This document shows positions 39,238 through 51,058 of a stretch of 64,000 nt of DNA, in pieces. The notes beneath the pieces were generated by a model, which saw only the letters and a program-made list of their open reading frames with translations, was not told the origin of the DNA and searched no databases. The DNA is taken from the NCBI RefSeq assembly GCF_020103725.1, contig NZ_JAHXBG010000008.1, positions 1 to 64,000 on the forward strand, given 5' to 3'. This stretch comes from Hyalangium gracile. Its GTDB lineage: Bacteria; Myxococcota; Myxococcia; Myxococcales; Myxococcaceae. A program made the position numbers and the translations under genes. Positions within the stretch are counted from its first letter, which is position 1, and every line of letters starts with the position of its first letter.

Positions 39238-40647
39238 TCAGCGGCCGAGCTCGATGTTCTCCAGCACCCCCAGCGCGTCGGGCACCAGGAGGGCCGCCGA
39301 GAAGTAGACGCTGACGAGGTAGGAGGTGAGGGCCCTCTCGTTGACCTCCATGCGGCGCACGGAGAGGCTCGGCTCGACCTGATCCGGGACCTCCGTGTTG
39401 TGGAGCCCGATGACGCCCTGATCGTCCTCGCCGGTGCGGAGCACGAGGATGGAGCTCGTGCGCTCCCGGGTGATGGGGATCTTGTCGCAGGGCAGCAGGG
39501 GCACGCCGCGCCAGCCGAGGAACCGGCTGCCGTGCACTTCCACGGGCGTCGGGTAGATGCCCCGGCGGGTGCACTCCTGGCCGAACGCGGCGATGGTGCG
39601 CGGGTGGGCCAGGAAGAACCGCGACTTGCGGCGCCGGCTCAGCAACTCGTCCATGTCATCCGGCGTTGGCGGACCGCTGCGCGGCTGGAGGCGCTGCTTG
39701 AGGTCGGCGTTGTGCAGCAGCCCGAACTCCGGGTTGTTGATGAGCTCGTACTCCTGGCGCTCCTTCAGCGCCTCGATGGTCAGCCGGAGCTGCTGCTGCG
39801 TCTGGTTCATCGGATCGTTGTAGACGTCCGCGACGCGGGTGTGCACACGCAGCACCGTCTGCGCCACGCTCAGCTCGTACTCGCGGGGCCGCAGCTCGTA
39901 GTTCACGAAGGTGCCCGGCAGCTCCGGCTCGCCCTTGTGGCCCGCGGCCAGCTCGATGGCGGCCTGACCCGCCTTGTCCTGTGGCAGCTTCAGCCGCCGC
40001 TTGTAGCCCTCGACGTGCGCGCTGAGCGCCGGGGACTGGCGGATGAGGTTCTCGAACGCCTGCTGCGGCATCACCATCACCGTGCACGGCGTGAGCGCCT
40101 TCACCGTGAACGGCCAGACGTCGTTCGACTCCACCACCGCCTGATCGCCGAAGTGGTCACCGTCGCCGAGCACCTCGAGGATGATCGGGTCGCCGTACTT
40201 GCCCGTTCCCAGCTTGTGGGCCTTGCCGTGAGCCAGCAGGACCACGTGCTCGGCGGGCTTGCCCGCCTCGACGATCAGGTCTCCCGTCTTGAACTCCCGC
40301 TGGACGAACTGGCGCGCCAGGGCGTCCAGCATCAACGCCTCGCCGTCCATGCCACGCAGCAGCGGCAGCTTGAGCAGCTCCTGGGGGATGAGCTCCACCT
40401 TGGAGCCGATGTTGCTGAAGTTCAGCCGGTCGTCCCCCGCGGTATAGGTCAGCCGCCGGTTGACGCGGTAGGTTCCACCGGAGACCTGGACCCAGGGCAG
40501 CATCCGCAGCAGCCAGCGAGGGGAGATCCCCTGCATCTGCGGCTGCGTCTTGGTGGTCGTCGTCAGCTGCCGAGCGCCCTCGGTGCTGAGGCTCAATCGC
40601 TGCTCGTCTGCGTCCCTGCCACTGCCCATGTTCACGGAGTTCGCCAT
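39238..40647 (-). CDS. Family 2B encapsulin shell protein (second copy) with cNMP-binding-like domain
   Basis: 469 residues. The N-terminal arm ends [21 protein letters not shown], then a cyclic-nucleotide-binding-type beta-roll is inserted (about 95-215; [38 protein letters not shown]). The HK97-like shell domain follows (about 225-469; [80 protein letters not shown]). This is the SrpI/EshA-like Family 2B layout. In the phosphate-binding cassette the usual FGE...R is FGDQAV... without the Arg, so nucleotide binding is uncertain. Start has AGGA 8 nt upstream. It is 39 bp downstream of a paralogue; together they could build a mixed shell. Confidence 0.9.
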   Translation of the reverse strand: MANSVNMGSGRDADEQRLSLSTEGARQLTTTTKTQPQMQGISPRWLLRMLPWVQVSGGTYRVNRRLTYTAGDDRLNFSNIGSKVELIPQELLKLPLLRGMDGEALMLDALARQFVQREFKTGDLIVEAGKPAEHVVLLAHGKAHKLGTGKYGDPIILEVLGDGDHFGDQAVVESNDVWPFTVKALTPCTVMVMPQQAFENLIRQSPALSAHVEGYKRRLKLPQDKAGQAAIELAAGHKGEPELPGTFVNYELRPREYELSVAQTVLRVHTRVADVYNDPMNQTQQQLRLTIEALKERQEYELINNPEFGLLHNADLKQRLQPRSGPPTPDDMDELLSRRRKSRFFLAHPRTIAAFGQECTRRGIYPTPVEVHGSRFLGWRGVPLLPCDKIPITRERTSSILVLRTGEDDQGVIGLHNTEVPDQVEPSLSVRRMEVNERALTSYLVSVYFSAALLVPDALGVLENIELGR

Positions 40648-40686
40648 GAGGATTTCCTGAAGGGTGTCTGTGCCGCGTCCGGTGGG

Positions 40687-42093
40687 CTAGCTGCGGCCGA
40701 TCTCGACGCTCTCCAGGATGCCGAGCGCGTCAGGGACGAGGACCGCCGCCGAGAAGTAGGCCGTCACCAGGTAGGACATGACGGCCTTCTCGTTGATGCC
40801 CATGAAGCGGACATTGAGGCTGGGCTCGATCTCGTCGGGGATGCCGGCCTGGTGCAGGCCCACGACGCCCTGGTTCTTCTCGCCCGTGCGCATCAGCATG
40901 ATGGAGCTGGTGCGGCTGTCGCTGATGGGGATCTTGTTGCACGGGAAGATGGGGATGCCGCGCCAGGCGGGGACCATGTTGCCGTTCAGGTCCACGCTGG
41001 TGGGGTAGATGCCGCGGCGGCTGCACTCCTGCCCGAACGCCGCGATGGCGCGGGGGTGGGCCAGGAAGAAGGACGGATCCTTCCACACGGTGGCCAGCAG
41101 CTCGTCCATGTCATCCGGCGTCGGCGGGCCGCTCCGGGTGTGGATGCGCTGCTTGAGGTCGGCGTTGTGCAGCAGGCCGAACTCGCGGTTGTTGACGAGC
41201 TCGTGCTCCTTGCGCTCCTTCAGCGCCTCCACGGTCAGCCGGAGCTGCTGCTCGGTCTGGTTCATGGGATCGTTGAACAGGTCCGCCACGCGAGTGTGGA
41301 TCTGCAGCACCGTCTGCGCCACGCTGAGCTCGAACTCGCGCGGGGCCGTCTCGTAGTCCACGTAGGTGCCCGGCAGCACGGGCTCGCCCCTGTGGCCGGC
41401 GGCCAGCTCGATGGCGGCCTGGCCCGACGTGTCCTGCTTCTTTCGCAGCCGCGCCTTGAAGTCGGCGATGTGCTTCTGCAGGGACGGGGACTGGGCGACC
41501 ACCGCCTCGAACGCGTCCTGTTTGAGGAGTAGCACCGTGGCCGGGGTGACCGTCTTGACGGTGAACTGCCAGTAGTCCTGCGACTCCAGCAGCGCCTCGT
41601 AGCTGTAGTGGTCGCCGTCCGCGAGCACCTCGAGCACCGTCTGGTCACCGTACTTGCCGGCGCCGATCTTGTTCACCTTGCCGTGGGCGATCAGGCAGAT
41701 GAGGTCCGCCTCCTTGCCCGCCTCGGTGATGACCTCGCCCGCCTTGTACTCCTTCTGGACGAAGCGCTCGGCCAGGGCCTGCAGCACCGCGGCGTCCTCG
41801 AAGCCGCGCAGCAGGGGCAGCTCGCACAGCTCCTGGGGGATGACCTGCACCTTCGCGCCGGTGGTGGTGAACGTCACCCGGCCGTCGCCGACGGCATAGC
41901 TCAGGCGGCGGTTGACGCGGTACACGCCGCCGGACACCTGCACCCACGGCAGCAGCTTGAGCAGCCACCGCGAGGAGATGCCCTGCATCTGCGGAACGGA
42001 CTTGGTCGTCGTCGCCAGCTGGCGCGCCGCCTCCGTCCCAAGGCTCAGCTGCTGGTGCTCGGACTCCTCAATCGGCTTCGGGGAACTGGCCAT
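40687..42093 (-). CDS. Family 2B encapsulin shell protein (first copy) with cNMP-binding-like domain
   Basis: 468 residues from ATG 42093; GGAGAG 7 nt upstream decides this start over an upstream GTG. Same layout as the copy at 39238: N-arm ([20 protein letters not shown]), beta-roll (about 95-215; [38 protein letters not shown]) and HK97 shell domain ([60 protein letters not shown]). The two proteins are similar along their whole length. The cassette here is even less canonical (DGDHYSYEA). It lies 59 bp downstream of geosmin synthase on the same strand; Family 2B shells are known to package terpene cyclases. Confidence 0.9.
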   Translation of the reverse strand: MASSPKPIEESEHQQLSLGTEAARQLATTTKSVPQMQGISSRWLLKLLPWVQVSGGVYRVNRRLSYAVGDGRVTFTTTGAKVQVIPQELCELPLLRGFEDAAVLQALAERFVQKEYKAGEVITEAGKEADLICLIAHGKVNKIGAGKYGDQTVLEVLADGDHYSYEALLESQDYWQFTVKTVTPATVLLLKQDAFEAVVAQSPSLQKHIADFKARLRKKQDTSGQAAIELAAGHRGEPVLPGTYVDYETAPREFELSVAQTVLQIHTRVADLFNDPMNQTEQQLRLTVEALKERKEHELVNNREFGLLHNADLKQRIHTRSGPPTPDDMDELLATVWKDPSFFLAHPRAIAAFGQECSRRGIYPTSVDLNGNMVPAWRGIPIFPCNKIPISDSRTSSIMLMRTGEKNQGVVGLHQAGIPDEIEPSLNVRFMGINEKAVMSYLVTAYFSAAVLVPDALGILESVEIGRS

Positions 42094-42152
42094 TACGGAT
42101 CTCTCCACTTCGGGCTGAAGGATGGGTGCTGCTGACAGTCATTGTTGGGGGA

Positions 42153-44567
<2,415 letters not shown>

Positions 44568-44635
44568 CGGCGCTCACGTCGGGGCATGCAGGGGGAGAAG
44601 CTGAGGGCTCTACTGGTGGGGCTGCTCAAGCCGAA

Positions 44636-44664
44636 CCAACTGGTCCTACAAGCATACCAGTTGG
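44636..44664. promoter_or_regulatory. Inverted repeat (9-bp arms, 11-nt spacer) upstream of geosmin synthase
   Basis: CCAACTGGT (44636-44644) and ACCAGTTGG (44656-44664) are exact inverses separated by 11 nt. The core AACTGGT-N11-ACCAGTT and an ATACCAGTT right arm match the repeat at 35553-35583. It lies about 200 bp upstream of the geosmin synthase start; the rest of the 403-bp gap (44433-44835) shows no gene. Confidence 0.65.
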
Positions 44665-44835
44665 CTCCTCACGCGCGTGTCAGCTTCAGCAACGGGAGCT
44701 TGCGAGGGGGGCTCCATTCCGTGCCACTGACGGGGGATGCCGCGGGCCCCTGCACGCGCTGGCGGAGCGCGACGTCTGTCACTGAGGTTGGTGCCCAGAT
44801 GGTGGTGGCTATGCGGGCGTTCCTGGTGGAGGGAC

Positions 44836-46119
44836 TCATTGGGGCGGCAGGCCTGAGGGGGGCTCCTGGGCGGAGCTGGCGCCGAGGCCTTGCGCGGAAG
44901 GCTGCGCTCCCATCAGCCGCGGCAGGAGCTGGGACAGCAGCAGCATGGACAGCGGCGAGGTCTGCTCACCGTCGCTCTTCACCAGGACGGGGCGGGGCAC
45001 GCTGGCCACCAGCCGCCCCGCCACCTCCAGTCGGCGCAGGGCCAGCTCGTACTGGAGCACCGCCCGGTTGTCCGCGTAGGCCTTGCCCAGGTGCTGGAGC
45101 GCCTTCGCCTCGTTCTCCGCCGCGGCGAGCGTGGCCCGGCCCCGCGCCTCTATCTCCCAGCGCACCCGCTGCGCCTCCGTCTCTCGATCCTGGAGCATCC
45201 GCGCCACGTCCTCGTGCGCCTTGTTGAGCGCCTCCCGCACCTCGATGCGCCGGGCGTCCCGGAGCTTCTTCGCTCGTTCGATCTCCATCAGCAGCGCGTC
45301 CGAGCGCTGCTTGCGGATCAGCTCCCACTCGCGCGCGTAGGCGGCCAGCTCCTTGGACACCCGCTCGCGCGTGGCCAGGTGCTCCTGGTACTGCTGCGGC
45401 AGCTGCACGTCCGGGATGTTCGCCCCGAGGATGCGCACCCCGTAGCGCGCCATCTGCCGGTTGAGGCTCTGCTGCATGCTGCCCACGTCGCTGCCGCGCA
45501 AGTCATACGCGCGCTCGGTCTGCACCTGGCGGCTGCGCTGGCGGATGGCGTCCTGCACCGCGCTGCTGAGCACCATGTCGAAGTTGCTCGCGCCGATGTG
45601 CCGCACGAACAGCACCGGATCGACGATGCGGAACTTGAGGAAGAACTCGATGGACTTCAGCGGCACGTTCTCTCGCGTGGGGCAGGCGAGCACCGGCGCC
45701 GTGTAGGGGATCTCGGTGGAGGTATCGACGATGAACTCCACCTTCTGCCAGGGCCACCACAGGTAGTGTCGCCCGGGCGGCAGCGTTCCGGCGATCTCCC
45801 CGTAGCGCGAGATGATGCCGGTGGTGCCCTGTTCTATCTCCACGATGGAGCGGCGCCACCACCACAGCGGCGCCAGCGCCAGGGGCAGCAGGGCGAGCAC
45901 ACCCACCAGGGCACTGCCCAGCGCCAGCGCCACGCCCCCCAGGTACACCGCCAGCCCCAGCGGCAGCAGCCAGGCCTGGCCGCGCCGATCCCTGGGGATG
46001 ACGACCGGCACGACGTTGCCCTGATCGCCCGAGCGGATGAGCTGGCGCACGGCGCTCCAGGTGGAGACCAGCTCCTTGATGCGGGAGAAGGCCGGCTTGG
46101 CGGGCGTGGCGATGCTCAT
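44836..46119 (-). CDS. SPFH/band-7 membrane protein (HflC-like), second gene of pair
   Basis: 427 residues. One or two N-terminal membrane helices (about 48-88; AWLLPLGLAVYLGGVALALG; VGVLALLPLALAPLWWW) precede an SPFH domain (about 90-260; IEQGTTGIISRYGEIAGTLP; YLWWPWQKVEFIVDTSTEIP; ENVPLKSIEFFLKFRIVDPV; GANIPDVQLPQQYQEHLATR). A charged coiled coil follows (about 260-350; KQRSDALLMEIERAKKLRDA), then a low-complexity C-terminus. Such proteins form ring-like membrane cages or scaffolds, as HflKC does around FtsH. It overlaps the upstream SPFH gene by 4 bp, so a hetero-oligomer is likely. Confidence 0.85.
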   Translation of the reverse strand: MSIATPAKPAFSRIKELVSTWSAVRQLIRSGDQGNVVPVVIPRDRRGQAWLLPLGLAVYLGGVALALGSALVGVLALLPLALAPLWWWRRSIVEIEQGTTGIISRYGEIAGTLPPGRHYLWWPWQKVEFIVDTSTEIPYTAPVLACPTRENVPLKSIEFFLKFRIVDPVLFVRHIGASNFDMVLSSAVQDAIRQRSRQVQTERAYDLRGSDVGSMQQSLNRQMARYGVRILGANIPDVQLPQQYQEHLATRERVSKELAAYAREWELIRKQRSDALLMEIERAKKLRDARRIEVREALNKAHEDVARMLQDRETEAQRVRWEIEARGRATLAAAENEAKALQHLGKAYADNRAVLQYELALRRLEVAGRLVASVPRPVLVKSDGEQTSPLSMLLLSQLLPRLMGAQPSAQGLGASSAQEPPSGLPPQ

Positions 46120-47609
46120 GGCTGGGTCTCCCGAGGGAAGGCGGTGAGGGGCTCCTGCTCCGAGAGCTGGCGCAGGCGGCCCGCGCGCTCCTCGATACGG
46201 GCCTGGATCTCCTGCATGCGCAGGCGGAGCGTCTGCAGATCCTCTCGGGTGAACAACGGCTGATCTCCCAGGCCGAGCATGCGCCGGGCCAGCTCCATGT
46301 AGTCGAGCGCCTCCTGGGGCTCTCCGCTCATATCCACTACCTGCGGCAACCTTCCGGCCGTGGCCTCCAGCTTGCTGAGCACCTCCTGCTGGAAGCGGTA
46401 CTCGAGGATCTGCGGCGAGGCGGCGCTGCTCAGGGCGCGGATGTCCAGCGCCTGCGCCTCGAGCAGGGCGGCGTTCGCCTTGGCCTCGCTCTCCGCCTCG
46501 ATGAGGCGCTGGCGCGCGTAGGCGTTGGCGCGGTGGATCTCCTTCTCGCGCGCGGTGTCGATCCGCGCCTGGAAGGTGGCGATCTCGGCGCGGATGCCCG
46601 ACAGCGTCTCGCGCAGGGAGGCCAGCTCCTTGCTCAGCTCGCCCTCATCCTGCTCTTTGCGGAGCTTCAGCTCGTACTGGTAGGTGTAGGCCTCCTTGGC
46701 CACGCGCACCATCTCCGGAGAGGCCAGATCCATCCGGTATTCCTGGCTGGAGGGCTCGGCGTGGGTGATGTTGGCATTGACGAAGCGGACGGCGGGCAGG
46801 AACTGGCGGTTGAGCGTCTCCAGCAGGGGCTGGGTGCTCTCGCCCACCAGATCATAGATGTCCTCGGCCTTCTGCTCGTAGAGCAGGGCGCGTGTCACCT
46901 CGCTGATGGCGTTCTGCAGCTTCTCGGAGAAGCCCTTCACCGCGCCCAGGGTGAAGATGAATTCGGCGGGCTCCTCGATGCGGAACTGGAGGAAGAGGTC
47001 CACCGAGGCGTTGACGCGTCCAGAGGTGGGGGCCTCGCGGATGGGCGCGTTGTATGGGTACTCCTTGGTGGTGTTGACGATGTAGCTGACGCGCTTCCAG
47101 GGGTTGAGCATCCAGGTGCGGCCAGGGCCGACGACGGCCTCGAGCTTGCCGAAGCGGGTGATGAGCGCCTGGCACCCGTCGGGCACCATGACGAAGCTGT
47201 TGCGCCACAGGTTGTAGGCGACGTAGGCCAGCAGCACGAGCCAGTAGTGTGGGCCGAAGAGGACAGGGGCGAGCTCCGAGGCGAGCGCCGCGTCCACCAG
47301 GCCGGCGGCGGTGCGGCCGATGAGGCCCAGCAGGGCGAAGCCCGCCACCACCGCGAGCCAGAGATAGGTGCGGTGGCGGCGGGGGAGCACCACCGGGGAG
47401 ATGACGTGGGTGTAGTGGGCCTCGCTCTCGCGGGGCACACTGCGGTTGACGATCTCGGCGGCATCTTCCAGAGGGGAGACCTGCTGGTCGATCTGGGTGC
47501 CCGCGGTCGCACCGCGCTCACGCGCCGAGAGAAAGTCGCGCGCGTCGACCTGGAACTGCGCGAACCGCTCGGTGGCGGCATCCAGCCCCTGCTTCAGCCT
47601 GTCGATCAT
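46116..47609 (-). CDS. SPFH/band-7 membrane protein (HflK-like), first gene of pair
   Basis: 497 residues from ATG 47609 (GGGGG stretch upstream; GTG 47618 is possible). Cytoplasmic N-terminus of about 75 residues, membrane helices at about 80-100 (TYLWLAVVAGFALLGLIGRT) and 115-135 (YWLVLLAYVAYNLWRNSF), SPFH domain (about 140-320; MVPDGCQALITRFGKLEAVV; RVNASVDLFLQFRIEEPAEF), and a long coiled coil (about 320-410; LRKEQDEGELSKELASLRET; AREKEIHRANAYARQRLIEA). It pairs with the downstream SPFH gene (4-bp overlap), like HflK-HflC. The pair is longer than E. coli HflK/C and no FtsH gene is adjacent. Confidence 0.85.
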   Translation of the reverse strand: MIDRLKQGLDAATERFAQFQVDARDFLSARERGATAGTQIDQQVSPLEDAAEIVNRSVPRESEAHYTHVISPVVLPRRHRTYLWLAVVAGFALLGLIGRTAAGLVDAALASELAPVLFGPHYWLVLLAYVAYNLWRNSFVMVPDGCQALITRFGKLEAVVGPGRTWMLNPWKRVSYIVNTTKEYPYNAPIREAPTSGRVNASVDLFLQFRIEEPAEFIFTLGAVKGFSEKLQNAISEVTRALLYEQKAEDIYDLVGESTQPLLETLNRQFLPAVRFVNANITHAEPSSQEYRMDLASPEMVRVAKEAYTYQYELKLRKEQDEGELSKELASLRETLSGIRAEIATFQARIDTAREKEIHRANAYARQRLIEAESEAKANAALLEAQALDIRALSSAASPQILEYRFQQEVLSKLEATAGRLPQVVDMSGEPQEALDYMELARRMLGLGDQPLFTREDLQTLRLRMQEIQARIEERAGRLRQLSEQEPLTAFPRETQP

Positions 47610-48051
47610 CGTCTGCACCCCCGAGACGGCTCAGATGGGCAGGGGAGCGGAGCGCGTGAAGGTGCGCACCGCGCGAAAGTCCCGGAGGAAGACAGAGCGG
47701 CGGCCGGGCATTGGCTGGAGGACGTTTCGCTACGACTTCCGGAGGCACCGGGGCAGCCGCGCCAAGGAGGCTGGAGGAAATAACTTTTCCGACTTGGACG
47801 AGAAAGTCGCTCATTCTCGCTCGGGGAGGCAATTCCTCTCAGAAAAACCTATTTCTTCCTGCCTCCTATCTCTGCTACTCAGGCGTATGACCTCGCCTAC
47901 GCCCTTCGTGAGAGCGTTGATGAGCAGCCTGCTCGAAGACAGGGGCTATATGGCTGGAGAGCAACAGACGGTTCAACAAACCGACAACCGGGGCGTTCAT
48001 GCAGCCTGAACCCTCCCATGCAGCGCAAACGACGCAACAGGAGACAACGAG
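47610..48051. other. Intergenic region between divergent SPFH and Cys-rich peptide genes
   Basis: About 440 bp. It holds no convincing gene. It contains an AT-richer part (about 47780-47990; aataacttttccgacttgg) that probably carries promoters for both directions, but I see no clear -35/-10 pair or large palindrome. Confidence 0.5.
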
Positions 48052-48276
48052 ATGAAGACCCTGAAGACTGGACTCATCGGTTTGGTGCTTGGTGCTGCCG
48101 TAGCCTTGGGGACCGCAATGGTGGGCAGCGAGGAGGCGTCCGCGGCGGAATGCTGCTCGTCGTGTGAGCCGGCTTATGAGGAGTGCATGGACGGCTGCTT
48201 CGGGGAGTCAAGCTGCGAGCTGTGGTGCGGCCGGGCGGGGGTCGCGTGCCACCGTACGTGCGTCTCCAGCTGCTGA
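48052..48276 (+). CDS. Small secreted Cys-rich peptide
   Basis: 74 residues from ATG 48052 with GGAGA 7 nt upstream. A signal peptide (1-32; TGLIGLVLGAAVALGTAMVG, EEASA/A) precedes a mature part of about 42 residues with ten cysteines: ECCSSCEPAYEECMDGC, then SSCELWCGRAG and ACHRTCVSSC. The CxxxC / CxxxxC spacing suggests a disulfide-knotted or metal-binding mini-protein. It lies 83 bp upstream of signal peptidase I, which may be coincidental. Family not recognised. Confidence 0.75.
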   Translation: MKTLKTGLIGLVLGAAVALGTAMVGSEEASAAECCSSCEPAYEECMDGCFGESSCELWCGRAGVACHRTCVSSC

Positions 48277-48358
48277 GCGCTCAGCGGCCGGTCCGTTCCT
48301 TGAAGTGAAGGGCGGGCTGGAGATCCCGGAGGTCTCCAACCCGTATGCTCAGGGCGAC

Positions 48359-48925
48359 ATGCGGGATGACGAGCTCTGGCAGCGAGGGAGGGCGGCATGG
48401 AAGCGCCACCAGGGGGCACTTGCGCTGGCTGGCGCGGTGGTGACGTGCGTCGTGTTGCTGCGCACCTGTGTCGTGCAGCCGCGGCTCATTTCTTCGGACT
48501 CGATGCTGCCGACGCTGATGCGAGGCGACCGGGTGGTGGTGGACCAGCTGTCCTACCGCCTCGGTCCGGTGCGCGCGGGCGACATCATCCTCTTCGAGGC
48601 GCCGCCCCAGCTGGTGGAGAAGGACCCACGGCAGCGGGGCGTCACCTTCATCAAGCGGGTGGTGGCGCTGCCGGGGCAGCTCGTGGAGGTGCGGGAGGGG
48701 AGGGTGCTGGTGGACGGAGCGCCCCTTCGCGAGATGTACTTCGCCGAGGCTCCGGACTACGCCTGGGGACCGGAGCGCGTGCCCGAGGGAATGCTGTTCG
48801 TCATGGGGGACAACCGCAACAAGAGCAGTGACTCCCATGACTGGGGCTTCCTGCCGCGAAGCCACGTCCGCGGCCGTGCCTGGGTGCGCTTCTGGCCCCC
48901 CGTCCGCGCGGGGGGCCTCCAGTGA
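48359..48925 (+). CDS. lepB: Signal peptidase I (type I leader peptidase)
   Basis: 188 residues from ATG 48359. One N-terminal membrane helix (about 20-38; ALALAGAVVTCVVLLRTCVV) is followed by the S26 catalytic domain: Ser48 in ISSDSMLPTL, general base Lys99 in TFIKRVVALPG, and GDNRNKSSDSHDWG near 150-163. It cleaves signal peptides of exported proteins on the periplasmic side. The compact form lacks the second helix and large insert of E. coli LepB, like many Gram-positive, cyanobacterial and myxobacterial paralogues. An upstream in-frame extension overlaps the Cys-rich gene and looks non-coding. Confidence 0.92.
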   Translation: MRDDELWQRGRAAWKRHQGALALAGAVVTCVVLLRTCVVQPRLISSDSMLPTLMRGDRVVVDQLSYRLGPVRAGDIILFEAPPQLVEKDPRQRGVTFIKRVVALPGQLVEVREGRVLVDGAPLREMYFAEAPDYAWGPERVPEGMLFVMGDNRNKSSDSHDWGFLPRSHVRGRAWVRFWPPVRAGGLQ

Positions 48926-49015
48926 CGCCCCATCGCAAGCCCCTCTTGCTCCTGGCCGCAGCGGCAGTGCGGGATGATGGGGCATGGGGAGGTGGCCTGA
49001 GGGGCGCGCTGTCAC

Positions 49016-49915
49016 TCACCTCCCGAGCTCGAGCGCGAGCAGGTCGAACACCCGTCGGATTCGCTTGCTGGTGTTCAGCTCGCGGTGGGTCGTCAGCCAG
49101 ATGGGAAGGAACAACGGGGCGAGGCTGGGGAGGGCCCGCCGGACGAGCGGCTCGGCGTCTCCCACGCGCTCGGGAGCGATGCCCACGCCGATGCCCTGCT
49201 TGACCATCTCCCAGTGCACGAGGTGGCTCCCCGTCAGCACCGGGAAGTTCCGTCGCGTCAAGCTCAAGCCCAGCCCGTTCAGCCCGTTGAGCATGGCGTC
49301 GGTTCCGCCAAGCCCGATGAAGTCCGCGCGGCTCAGTGCCTTCGGCGTACGTGGGTTTCCGATGCGCGCAAGGTAGCGGGTCGCCGCATACAGCCGCATT
49401 GGGTCGTCCCTGACCTTGGTGGCGATGAGGTCGGGCTGGGTGGGGCGGAAGTTCCGGATCGCGATGTCCGCCTCCCGCCGGCGCAGATCGACCGCGGTGT
49501 TGGTTGCGACGAGCTCGATGTCGATGCCTGGCGCCTCGCGCCGAAGCTTCTCCACGAGGGGCGGCAGCAGGAAGGCCGAGTAGATCTCGTTGGCCGTGAT
49601 GCGGACCAGCCCGGTGACGCTCTGCGATTGTCCGCCGGCCGCGAGCGAGACACGCCCCGCGGCGTCGCCCATGGCTCGAACGTGGTCGAGCAGCTCGCGC
49701 CCACTCGGTGTCAGCGCGAGGCTCCGCCCCACGCGCTCGAACAGCACCACGCCCAGCTCCTCCTCGAGCGCGCTCACCTGACGCCCGAGTGTCGGCTGCG
49801 CCATGCCGAGCGCACGCGCCGCCGCCGTGAGCGAGCCCTCTTCCGCGGTGACCAGAAAGGCCCGCGCCCGATTCCAATCGAAATTGACCGCCCGCCAGTC
49901 CATGCATTTTCGCAT
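49016..49915 (-). CDS. LysR-family transcriptional regulator
   Basis: 299 residues; ATG 49903 (MDWRAVNFDW) is an equally good start. N-terminal HTH: WNRARAFLVTAEEGSLTAAA, LGMAQPTLGRQVSALEEELG, VLFERVGRSLALTPSG. The effector domain follows (about 95-295; GLVRITANEIYSAFLLPPLV). It belongs to the common subfamily with an NFDW N-terminus that lies divergent from a target gene; here the target is the DUF2306-like membrane gene starting at 50042. The intergenic 126 bp should contain the operator (T-N11-A type), which I could not single out. Confidence 0.92.
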   Translation of the reverse strand: MRKCMDWRAVNFDWNRARAFLVTAEEGSLTAAARALGMAQPTLGRQVSALEEELGVVLFERVGRSLALTPSGRELLDHVRAMGDAAGRVSLAAGGQSQSVTGLVRITANEIYSAFLLPPLVEKLRREAPGIDIELVATNTAVDLRRREADIAIRNFRPTQPDLIATKVRDDPMRLYAATRYLARIGNPRTPKALSRADFIGLGGTDAMLNGLNGLGLSLTRRNFPVLTGSHLVHWEMVKQGIGVGIAPERVGDAEPLVRRALPSLAPLFLPIWLTTHRELNTSKRIRRVFDLLALELGR

Positions 49916-50041
49916 ATCAGGAGAAGGAACTCAGTCAATTCCGTTGGTGGTCGCGGAGGGCTATTGGTTCGCACGGGACGAGGCGTCGCCGTCGTCACGC
50001 GCGTTGCCCATCGTTCCGACACCGACAGGAGAAGAGCCTCC

Positions 50042-50767
50042 ATGACTTCCACCACCCAGGCTGATCGGCTCGTGCCCGCTGCGCTGGTCGCGCTCTCGCT
50101 CGTGCCCATCCTGGCCGGCGCCGCCCGTCTGGCCGAGCTGGCGGGCGGCGCCGAGCTCACGCCGCGCAACGCGCGGTTCTTCGCATCGCCCCTACCGGTG
50201 GTGCTGCACGTCCTCAGCGCCAGCGTGTATTGCGCCCTGGGGGCCTTCCAATTCGCCCCGAACTTTCGCCGCCAGCGGCCCGGCTGGCACCGCGTCGCCG
50301 GGCGGGTCCTGGTCGCGTGCGGCCTCGTGGCTGGGCTCTCGGGCTTATGGATGACGCTGTTCTATCCCCGCGCCGAGGGCGACGGAGAGCTCCTCGACGG
50401 CCTGCGGCTCCTGTTCGGCTCGGCGATGGTCCTGTCCCTCGTCCTGGGGCTGGCCGCGATCCTGAGGCGGGACATCGGCGGCCACCGGGCCTGGACGATT
50501 CGAGGCTACGCTATCGGTCTGGGCGCGGGCACGCAGGTGCTGGTCTCCGTGCCCTGGTTCCTCATCGTCGGCACGCCGGGCGAGCTCGCCAGAGCGCTGC
50601 TGTTGGGCGCCGGCTGGGTCATCAACCTCGCCGTGGCCGAGAGGGTCATTCGTCGACAAACCGCCTCTGCCGTTCGCGCTGCCGAGATGCGCGAGGGGCT
50701 GCTCGAGGTACGCGTCAGCGTCGGGAACGCCTCACGCCCGACACAGGAGTTGGGGAGGAGCAGGTAG
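50042..50767 (+). CDS. DUF2306-like integral membrane protein
   Basis: 241 residues from ATG 50042 with GGAGAAG upstream. About six membrane helices: 11-31, 52-72 (VVLHVLSASVYCALGAFQFA), 85-105, 120-142, 158-180 (YAIGLGAGTQVLVSVPWFLI) and 187-203. Conserved-looking features include the His in VLHVLSAS, FRRQRPGWHRVAGR and GGHRAWTIRGYA, typical of the DUF2306 family with possible heme or quinone-binding histidines. The role is unknown. It is divergent from the LysR regulator and probably controlled by it. Confidence 0.78.
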   Translation: MTSTTQADRLVPAALVALSLVPILAGAARLAELAGGAELTPRNARFFASPLPVVLHVLSASVYCALGAFQFAPNFRRQRPGWHRVAGRVLVACGLVAGLSGLWMTLFYPRAEGDGELLDGLRLLFGSAMVLSLVLGLAAILRRDIGGHRAWTIRGYAIGLGAGTQVLVSVPWFLIVGTPGELARALLLGAGWVINLAVAERVIRRQTASAVRAAEMREGLLEVRVSVGNASRPTQELGRSR

Positions 50768-50800
50768 GAGTGCACGAGTGGGAGCACTGGCGGCGGCGGT

Positions 50801-50941
50801 GTGGCAGGGGAGGAGTGGGTGGAGGCGCGCGGGTGGGCATACCGGCGGAGGCGCGTGCCGCGGGAGGGCGGCGTGCGCTTCGAGCCGTTGCCTCCGCCCA
50901 CGCCAGCAGAGGTGGAGCGACTGCCGCGGGTGGTGCAGTAG
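50801..50941 (+). pseudogene. Possible transposase or other gene remnant (46 residues)
   Basis: The frame GEEWVEARGWAYRRRRVPRE with FEPLPPPTPAEVERL ends at TAG 50941. The basic-Trp segment followed by a Pro-rich 'LPPPTPxEVERL' looks like a piece of a myxobacterial IS91-like transposase, but this is a weak impression. It fills part of the 291-bp gap before the YopT-like gene; nothing else is seen there. Confidence 0.25.
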
Positions 50942-51058
50942 ACCGGTAGAAATCCACGAAGAAGCCGGTCCTGGAATGCCTGGTGGGTCCTGCGTCTCTC
51001 GCCCGACGGGTCAGAGTCTTGCCCCTGCGGAAGGCGGCTCTCTAGACTTCGCAGCCCC

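Noticed and set aside
39142-41532. A 796-codon + strand frame opposite the encapsulins
   Set aside because: Antisense shadow of two clear shell-protein genes; its own 'repeats' reflect the similarity of the two encapsulins.
48164-48358. N-terminal extension of signal peptidase I into the Cys-rich peptide gene
   Set aside because: The extension is antisensical to a well-supported small gene in another frame; the membrane anchor begins right after the ATG at 48359.
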